DNA of 11,293 nucleotides from Deltaproteobacteria bacterium. GTDB lineage: Bacteria; Desulfobacterota; Desulfobacteria; Desulfobacterales; JAUVVS01. Location of the stretch: contig JAUVVS010000025.1 in NCBI GenBank assembly GCA_030604545.1, forward strand, positions 1 to 11,293, given 5' to 3'. The stretch's first letter is position 1. Each line of letters starts with the position of its first letter. A program made the translations under genes and the position numbers. A model generated the notes under the pieces. The model was not told the origin of the DNA, did no database searches, and saw only the letters and a list, made by a program, of their open reading frames with translations. Of this stretch, positions 7,092 through 11,293 are shown piece by piece.

Positions 7092-8282
7092 ATGGATAAG
7101 GTGCTCATTGTTGATGACGATCTGGAATTCTTGAACATCCTCAAGAAAGATCTGGAAAAGTACGATGCTCAATTCGAAGTGTTGACTGCCCCGGATGGGG
7201 CTGAAGCCATTGAAGTGCTACGAAAAGAGCCTGTCTCTGTGTTGGTCACGGATCTTGTTATGCCAAACGTGGACGGCCTGGAACTTTTGGGCCACATGAT
7301 CAAAAATCATCCCACAACCCTATGTATCGTGATGACGGAGTCTGGAAGCCCTCAAATCAAGAAAGAAGTAAACCAAAGAGACATCCTTCGTTACATCGAA
7401 AAACCGTTCGATTTCAAAGAATTGGGCCTCGAAATCATAGAAGGACTGGATCGTCGTGATGAAGATGGTTTTCTGAGACGAGGAGTATCTCTGGGCAGTT
7501 TTTTGCAGCTCATTGAAATAAAAGAGAAAACGTGCCTGTTGGAAGTTCATTGTGGTAAGAAGGGAAAAGGGCTTTTTTATTTCAATAAAGGTGTCTTGTA
7601 TGATGCCATTTGTAACGACCTGAAAGGGGAAGCGGCTGTTATCAAAATGATTCGCTGGGATAATGTGGGAATAGACTTTAAAAGCGCTCCCAGTAAAAAG
7701 ATTGCAAAACGGATAAAAACGGCGCTTGCGAGCCTGATCATGGAGGCGGCGAGACTCAAGGATGAATCGAGTGTAGAAGGGGAAAAGGATCCGCATGAAA
7801 TGGTTGTTGAGATAGAGGAAATCGTAAATAGTCTCCTGCCTGAGGAGGAAACAACAGGTCCTGAAAAAGCAGAAGAGGGACCTGACTTAAAACCAAAAAA
7901 GGAGGAATTATTCATGGCTTTAGAAGGAATTATAAAGGAAATGGCGGGAATCAGTGGGTGTTTGGCAGCAGGGATCATGAATTTTACAGGGGAGGTACTG
8001 GCGAGTGAGTCAAATGACCAAAACATTGATCTCAATTTAATGGGCGCCACGTTTAATGATATCTTCCGGGAAGCCCACGGTGCCTGCAAAAAAATCGGCC
8101 TTGAAGCATGTAGAGAGGCCATCATCCAAACACCAAACGGAACTATAGTGATGCGCTGCTCCGGAGCGGATGAAGAGCCTCACCTTCACGCTATCGCGAT
8201 ACTTTCAACCGATGGCAATTATTCGCTAATGAAGATGTTTATGGCAAAGGTGTTACCTAAAGCTAAGAGTGAACTGGAATAG
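7092..8282 (+). CDS. Response regulator: REC + DUF4388 + roadblock/LC7 domains, second copy (396 aa)
   Basis: Paralogue of the gene at 5357 with the same architecture. Receiver domain: D8/D9, phosphoacceptor D54 (VTDLVMPNVDG), T82, K104 (EKPF). DUF4388 about 127-224 (GVSLGSFLQLIEIKEKTCLLE, GKGLFYFNKGVLYDA, GEAAVIKMI, EAARLKDESSVE). An acidic linker rich in Glu/Pro/Lys (225-274) precedes a roadblock/LC7-like domain (275-396: GISGCLAAGIMNFTGEVLAS, then VMRC and LHAIAILSTDGN). The roadblock part is clearly diverged from the first copy, so the two may respond to different partners. Start ATG 7092 has only a weak Shine-Dalgarno (AGTAGGT, 7081-7087). An internal in-frame AGGAGG-N8-ATG marks M275. 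Confidence 0.92.
   Translation: MDKVLIVDDDLEFLNILKKDLEKYDAQFEVLTAPDGAEAIEVLRKEPVSVLVTDLVMPNVDGLELLGHMIKNHPTTLCIVMTESGSPQIKKEVNQRDILRYIEKPFDFKELGLEIIEGLDRRDEDGFLRRGVSLGSFLQLIEIKEKTCLLEVHCGKKGKGLFYFNKGVLYDAICNDLKGEAAVIKMIRWDNVGIDFKSAPSKKIAKRIKTALASLIMEAARLKDESSVEGEKDPHEMVVEIEEIVNSLLPEEETTGPEKAEEGPDLKPKKEELFMALEGIIKEMAGISGCLAAGIMNFTGEVLASESNDQNIDLNLMGATFNDIFREAHGACKKIGLEACREAIIQTPNGTIVMRCSGADEEPHLHAIAILSTDGNYSLMKMFMAKVLPKAKSELE
7732..7779 (+). repeat. 48-bp block identical to 5991-6038
   Basis: Second copy of the exact 48-bp match, at the end of the DUF4388 coding part of the second regulator gene. Confidence 0.85.
7900..7916 (+). promoter_or_regulatory. Internal ribosome binding site and in-frame ATG at the roadblock domain (second regulator)
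   Basis: AGGAGG (7900-7905), 8 nt, ATG (7914-7916), in frame as M275, followed by Ala as in the first copy. Would give a free 122-aa roadblock protein ending at 8282. The codons are AAG GAG GAA, matching AAG GAG GAC at the same distance in the paralogue. Confidence 0.6.
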
Positions 8283-8288
8283 GGCCAG

Positions 8289-8316
8289 AGAAAGAGGGCA
8301 GCTCTTGCCCCTTTCT
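8289..8316 (+). terminator. Hairpin just after the second regulator gene
   Basis: AGAAAG-A-GGGCA pairs with TGCCC-CTTTCT: 11 bp with a single bulged A and a 5-nt loop, starting 7 bp after the stop codon. There is no downstream T-run, so it is only a weak terminator candidate or an RNA 3'-end stabiliser. Confidence 0.4.
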
Positions 8317-8435
8317 GCCATAACCAGGAAGATGGGGTCGACAAGTCGATATCGTTGGCGGAATTGAGTGCTTCCGTGACAGGGATCATGCTTTACTGAA
8401 ATTTTCGAAGAGTAAGTAAGTTTCTTCTTTACGCT

Positions 8436-8664
8436 GTTTTCGTCTCTGTGGATAGGCGGAATCAAGGAATCGGCACCATGCTGGTCAATCATGTCCTGCT
8501 TTTAGCCGATGAATAGTAACGAAGTGAACCTCTCCACACGGCCAATTGGTTCCTAAGGCGAGGATAAACTTCAGCGATTAACTGCTTACTATAAGCGCTT
8601 GGACTTCGAAGTGATCGAATGTGGCGTCACCGTCGCTCATATGAAATCGAAAAACAGCGAATAG
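8436..8664 (+). pseudogene. Decayed GNAT acetyltransferase fragment, second copy
   Basis: Frame 1 reads VSVDRRNQGIGTMLVNHVLLLADE, then hits TAG near 8514. After a one-base frame change it continues NEVNLSTRPIG, a TAA at 8554-8556, then GEDKLQRLTAYYKRLDFEVIECG and ends at TAG 8662-8664. These pieces match in order the GNAT fragment at 6819 (HRGQGMGTFLVNQ, ARPIGAF, KLQRLGFEVYD), including the acetyl-CoA motif R-x-x-G-I-G. Again only the C-terminal half is represented. One frameshift and one internal stop make it a pseudogene. Its position before the first two-CW gene mirrors the position of the other fragment before the second regulator gene. Confidence 0.75.
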
Positions 8665-8778
8665 AAGGAAGATAGGGCTGGGCACTAACTATTTTCAGTA
8701 AAAATGATAGAAATATCTGTTTTGAGAAATACTAAAAAGATAAAAACCAGTTGAGAGGGAGAGGAGGTAATTTAGGAA

Positions 8779-9057
8779 ATGTCAAAACTAAATTGCTGGG
8801 AAGTTAAAAAATGTGGTAGGGAAGAAAATGGACCAAAAATAGCAGAATTGGGCGTTTGCCTAGCTGCCACAGAAGCCGCCGTGGATGGCATTAATGCCGG
8901 GAAAAATGGTGGACGTGCCTGTTGGGCTTTAGCCGGAACCTTGTGTGGGGGGGAAGTACAAGCTACATTCGCCGCCAAGGTGGGTAACTGTTTGGATTGT
9001 GAGGTTTATAAGTTAGTTGAAGGCGAAGAAGGGATCGATTTCATCGGAGCATTATAA
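8779..9057 (+). CDS. Two-CW domain small cysteine-rich protein (92 aa)
   Basis: Small soluble protein with two CW motifs, NCWEVKKCGRE (5-15) and RACWALAGTLCGG (47-58), ending in a CxxC (C71, C74). Cysteines at 6, 12, 27, 48, 56, 71 and 74 suggest a metal or Fe-S site; this is inference, as the family has no known function to me. A conserved Gly-rich turn GKNGGRACW lies in the centre. A strong AGGAGG (8762-8767) lies 11 nt before the ATG. No signal peptide or membrane segment. A paralogue at 9827 has the same cysteine spacing. Such proteins are common in Desulfobacterota. Placement after the regulator genes suggests, but does not prove, a shared pathway. Confidence 0.85.
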   Translation: MSKLNCWEVKKCGREENGPKIAELGVCLAATEAAVDGINAGKNGGRACWALAGTLCGGEVQATFAAKVGNCLDCEVYKLVEGEEGIDFIGAL

Positions 9058-9280
9058 TAAACTTCGTCGAGTCTATCAGTTGCTGATTTTGCGAAAAATG
9101 TTCATGCATTCATAGACGAGTTTTTAGAGGGTCTTGACGGTGACGGAAAATTTTTCTTGTTCTCTCATTGGAGGAAGGTCTCCATGTGCTTATATCCATT
9201 TTTTGTTGTAACGATTTATGAATCACACACTTTAACTGTCAAGGTATGGAAGGCATGAAGCGCAAGGATGATTCCGGGAA
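9058..9280 (+). other. Spacer with no recognisable gene
   Basis: Both strands are broken by stops and no domain was recognised. It separates the first two-CW gene from the leader relic of the third regulator copy. Confidence 0.4.
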
Positions 9281-9418
9281 GTCAGGGGAAGGTGTCTATC
9301 AATTGTGGTAAGTAAATGAGTGAAAGTAGGTGTCTAGGGGAGCGCTGTTATCAAAATGATTGGCTGTGATAACGCGGAAATAGATTTCAAAAGCGCTCCC
9401 GAAAAAAAGATCAAATGG
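9281..9418 (+). pseudogene. Relic of a third regulator gene: leader plus DUF4388 fragment
   Basis: The stretch 9281-9336 matches the leader of the second regulator gene (about 7037-7092), including the exact 21-bp repeat 9311-9331, but the ATG is lost (CTAGGGG in place of CTATGGA). It joins at once to 9341-9418, which reads SAVIKMIGCDNAEIDFKSAPEKKIKW. That matches AVIKMIRWDNVGIDFKSAPSKKI of the second regulator (about residues 182-205). The whole receiver domain and first part of DUF4388 are missing between them, and nothing of the roadblock domain follows. This shows that a third copy once existed and collapsed by internal deletion. Confidence 0.8.
9311..9331 (+). repeat. 21-bp leader repeat (copy 2), identical to 7067-7087
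   Basis: Exact copy of the leader segment of the second regulator gene, here ahead of a DUF4388 fragment instead of a complete gene. Confidence 0.85.
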
Positions 9419-9513
9419 AGTGCCCCTGCGGAACGCCGGTACATTCCATAAGCCACCGCACCCCTGTCGTTCTCACACTTCTATCTGAACTTTTACGCAA
9501 GGAGGAAAAACCG

Positions 9514-9660
9514 ATGGAAACGGATGCGGTCAAAACAGGGACAGCCCCGGGAGAGGGAAAATATGTATGTTTGAAGTGCGGGGAGTATGTGCATGTGAAA
9601 GAGGCAGAGGAGTTGCCGAAATGCCCCACCTGCGGCGAAGACTCTTATACTAAGGTATAA
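9514..9660 (+). CDS. Small zinc-ribbon (rubredoxin-like) protein (48 aa)
   Basis: A two-knuckle zinc ribbon: C19-x2-C22 (CLKCGEY) and C37-x2-C40 (CPTCGED) with a short, charged N-terminus. Such ribbons bind Zn or Fe; the role is unknown. The frame is open upstream to 9415, but the real start is most likely ATG 9514, because AGGAGG (9500-9505) lies 8 nt before it and the upstream part runs into the third-copy relic. It sits between the relic and the second two-CW gene, same strand. A partial AT-rich hairpin ATAACA-TAT-TGTTAT (9684-9698) follows the stop. Confidence 0.75.
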   Translation: METDAVKTGTAPGEGKYVCLKCGEYVHVKEAEELPKCPTCGEDSYTKV

Positions 9661-9826
9661 TTATTAGACCGTTTGGTATTTCTATAACATATTGTTATCA
9701 TGACTTTTTATCGACATTCGGGCTGTACTAGCCTCATGGAATAATGGAAGAGTGGATGTTAGAAAGTCTTCCAGTATTCCAATTGAGACGAAAGGCCCTA
9801 AGTTCAGAATCAAAAGGAGATACACT

Positions 9827-10138
9827 ATGGAAAATACAAAACTAAATTGTTGGGACTACCTAAAATGCGGAAGAGAACCAAAAGGAGCGAAAGTAAAAGA
9901 AATGGGCATTTGTCCAGCTTCAGTGAAAACTATTACCAATGAGATGAACGGTGGAAAAAATGGTGGACGTGCCTGTTGGGCTGTTGCAGGAACCTTTTGT
10001 GGCGGGACCGCGCAAGGATCATTTGCGGAAAAACTGGACGGTTGCATGAACTGTAACTTTCATGAAATAGTAATCAGCCAGGAAGGATCAAATTATCAGG
10101 GTACAATAGAGATATTGGATAAATTGAAGTCCTTATAG
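9827..10138 (+). CDS. Two-CW domain small cysteine-rich protein, second copy (103 aa)
   Basis: Paralogue of the protein at 8779. Motifs NCWDYLKCGRE (7-17) and RACWAVAGTFCGG (48-60), CxxC at C73/C76. Cysteines at 8, 14, 29, 50, 58, 73 and 76 have exactly the same spacing as in the first copy (x5, x14, x20, x7, x14, x2). It adds about 10 residues at the C-terminus (TIEILDKLKSL). The frame is open back to 9752, but ATG 9827 is the better start: AGGAG (9815-9819) lies 7 nt upstream and the two paralogues align from here. Part of the central coding region (GGACGTGCCTGTTGGGCT and flanks) is identical at DNA level to the first copy. Function unknown; probably metal-binding. Confidence 0.85.
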   Translation: MENTKLNCWDYLKCGREPKGAKVKEMGICPASVKTITNEMNGGKNGGRACWAVAGTFCGGTAQGSFAEKLDGCMNCNFHEIVISQEGSNYQGTIEILDKLKSL

Positions 10139-10139
10139 A

Positions 10140-10498
10140 AATAACATCACTGAGACCTCTGAAAAGATCAAACACGGTTTCATCATCACCCATTAAATCA
10201 GGGTCGTCAAAGACATCCTCAATTATGGCAACTTTTCCCTCAAAATTCGCTGTTTCAAATTAAAAAAATCATCAAGCACTGAATCTTCGTAAAAGTCTTC
10301 ATCTTCTCCAGGCTCACCAGTATCTTCATAATTTTTTATCTTTTCTTTTATACCACTCAAATTATTTTTAACATCTGAAGAAGCATCTATCGAAGCTGCA
10401 GCTGATTTCCTTGCTTCCTCTTCATGTTTCCTTAAACAGCATTTTTTATACTTTTTTCCAGAGCCGCATGGACAGGGTTCGTTACGTCCGATTTTCAT
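10140..10498 (-). pseudogene. SEC-C motif protein, probably frameshifted
   Basis: The frame from ATG 10496-10498 starts MKIGRNEPCPCGSGKKYKKCC, a SEC-C zinc-binding motif (C9, C11, C20, C21) like that at the SecA C-terminus. A charged, acidic region follows (GEPGEDEDFYED). AAGGA lies 5 nt upstream of this ATG, better than an upstream ATG at 10534. The frame ends at a stop at 10223-10225 (91 aa), but another minus-strand frame continues without stop from about 10250 to beyond 10145 as ANFEGKVAIIEDVFDDPD and DDETVFDLFRGLSD, which looks like the true continuation. A one-base loss near 10243-10268, close to a T/A run, would explain this. The continuation runs into the tail of the two-CW gene, so the 3' end may also be lost. 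If no frameshift exists, it is a 91-aa protein. Confidence 0.65.
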
Positions 10499-10627
10499 TT
10501 TTATCCTTTTTTTTAATGATGAGCCAAAATTCAACCAGTCTCGTCGAGTTTTCTTAAAAGATCTCTATGCTCTCGCGCCAAATATTTTAAATTACCAAAA
10601 GTTGAGATGTTTTGGGGCTGGCATCGA

Positions 10628-10730
10628 TCATTTTTCCACCGTCCGCCGCTCGATCGCTGCCACCGCATTTTTCGCGGCTTGCTTGACGTTATTGGCGCAA
10701 AAGAACTTGCGCGCCAAACGTTTGAGCTGT
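10628..10730 (-). pseudogene. Gene relic, C-terminal fragment of unknown protein
   Basis: A minus-strand open stretch reading LKRLARKFFCANNVKQAAK, then NAVAAIERRTVEK and a TGA at 10628-10630. It is more GC-rich than its surroundings and looks coding, but has no start codon, and the REP-like palindrome begins exactly where it would continue upstream. Family not recognised. Confidence 0.35.
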
Positions 10731-10733
10731 AAA

Positions 10734-10796
10734 GGGGTCAAGTCTGCTTTTGACTCTTGACCGAGCTTTAAAAGAGTCAAGAGCAGACTTGACCCC
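10734..10796. repeat. REP-like palindrome (25-bp arms, 13-nt loop)
   Basis: Left arm 10734-10758 and right arm 10772-10796 are inverted copies with one T/G wobble. Each arm reads inward GGGGTCAAGTCTGCT then TTGACTCTT. The outer GGGGTCA and the following TCT match the ends of the RAYT element (GGGGTCACATCTTGATT). It is probably a REP/BIME-type sequence mobilised by a RAYT, or a remnant element. It could also act as a strong RNA hairpin if transcribed; there is no adjacent T-run. Confidence 0.8.
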
Positions 10797-10831
10797 ACAA
10801 CTTCAATAAGTTGGCTCTTTCGCTGAAAAGA

Positions 10832-10960
10832 TCATATATTCTCTCCCTTTTCTTCCTTCAAATCGTCATACCGCTTCTTGTAAGCCTTTCTCTTTTCTAT
10901 GGTTGTCAATACCTCTACACTAACACCTTCAACTGTTGAGAGCTGTGTTTTTTTGCTTTG
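10832..10960 (-). other. Possible small gene relic
   Basis: A minus-strand open stretch of about 42 codons ending at TGA 10832-10834, translating to a Lys/Glu-rich tail (LTTIEKRKAYKKRYDDLKEE). No start codon with a ribosome binding site, and an upstream stop closes the frame. Charged, coil-like composition; family not recognised. Confidence 0.25.
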
Positions 10961-11218
10961 TTAATGCAATCTCTGTACGAACGCCCCCTTTTACGTCCCT
11001 TTTTACTACAGCTCCATCGCCTGGGATGGGTCCATGAGAAAATTGCTGAGGTAGTCTGGTTAATCCGAAATAGGGTATCAGAAATAGTCGGAAATACCAA
11101 TTTTGGTATTATCGATACTTTGTTCTTTCAGGGCCACGACATGGATTAAATTGCCAAACATTATAGCATGGATCTTGCGCTGGCCTGGTCCTTAAGATTG
11201 TATATCGGTGTCAAAACT
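10958..11218 (+). pseudogene. ParB-like helix-turn-helix protein fragment with in-frame stop
   Basis: Reads LHRLGWVHEKIAEVVWL, then IRNRVSEIVGNTNFGIIDTL and FFQGHDMD, a TAA at 11147-11149, then IAKHYSMDLALAWSLRLYIG in the same frame. The pattern GW-x-x-EKIAEVV-x-L-x-x-x-RVSEIV is a helix-turn-helix of the kind in ParB/Spo0J-like proteins of plasmids and phages; DMD[Y]IAKHYSMDLALAW is its usual continuation as I recall it, so the stop probably replaced a Tyr codon. The N-terminal nuclease-like part is missing or unrecognisable. A dead remnant of mobile DNA; family call is moderate. Confidence 0.6.
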
Positions 11219-11293
11219 TGACGGGCTGTTGCCTAAATCGATTTTTTTTAAGAGCTAAAATTACGATGAATACTTCTTATTTTCTGAAGTGAG
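11219..11293. other. Right edge, nothing recognised
   Basis: Short AT-rich stretch with a run of eight T near 11243; no gene, hairpin or repeat supported. Confidence 0.4.

Noticed and set aside
7577..8125. Long 182-codon minus-strand frame inside the second regulator gene
   Set aside because: Antisense shadow of a well-supported gene; low-complexity Ser/Ile-rich translation and no recognisable domain.
9247..9261. Possible sigma54 promoter (GG-N10-GC spacing)
   Set aside because: Only the GG/GC spacing fits; the surrounding bases do not match the -24/-12 consensus.
9415..9513. N-terminal extension of the zinc-ribbon protein (33 extra codons)
   Set aside because: It begins inside the third-copy relic and a strong Shine-Dalgarno supports the ATG at 9514 instead.
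9752..9826. N-terminal extension of the second two-CW protein (25 codons)
   Set aside because: The paralogue aligns only from ATG 9827, which has its own ribosome binding site.

Overview
The window looks like an accessory region of a Gram-negative chromosome, most likely from the Desulfobacterota (old Deltaproteobacteria). That guess rests on gene content: response regulators with DUF4388 and roadblock domains, paired 'two-CW' cysteine proteins, a RAYT-type transposase and GGGGTCA-type palindromes. Base composition is moderately AT-rich. No RNA gene or CRISPR array was seen. The taxonomic call is inference.

Left part (123-3775, minus strand): a tightly packed peptide/microcin-type ABC importer operon. 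Read 5'->3' on the minus strand it is yejB (permease), yejE (permease with a large extra periplasmic segment), then an oligopeptide-type ATPase overlapping yejE by ATGA. Neither a substrate-binding protein (yejA) nor a second ATPase is present in the window.

Right next to it (3779-4816) lies a 1,038-bp IS-like element. It encodes a REP-associated (HUH/Y1) transposase and is bounded by perfect 27-bp inverted repeats. One end sits only 3 bp upstream of the yejB start codon, so the operon now lies directly downstream of the transposase gene in the same orientation.

Middle and right part (about 5170-10140, plus strand): a signalling cluster built by tandem duplication and decay. Two full-length paralogous proteins (REC-DUF4388-roadblock, 418 and 396 aa) are each a phosphoacceptor domain joined to DUF4388 and a roadblock/LC7 domain. 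Between and after them are truncated GNAT acetyltransferase fragments. A relic of a third copy keeps only its leader and about 26 codons of DUF4388. The cluster continues with two 'two-CW' small cysteine-rich proteins with identical cysteine spacing and a 48-aa zinc-ribbon protein. The most striking point is that both regulators carry an in-frame AGGAGG-N8-ATG exactly at the start of the roadblock domain. This suggests that a free roadblock protein is also made, or that the fusion is young.

Right end (10223-11293): a SEC-C zinc-motif protein on the minus strand that looks frameshifted, a 25-bp-stem REP-like palindrome beginning GGGGTCA like the transposon ends, and several gene relics, including a ParB-like helix-turn-helix fragment with an in-frame stop. 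This end reads as a scrap yard of mobile and decayed DNA.
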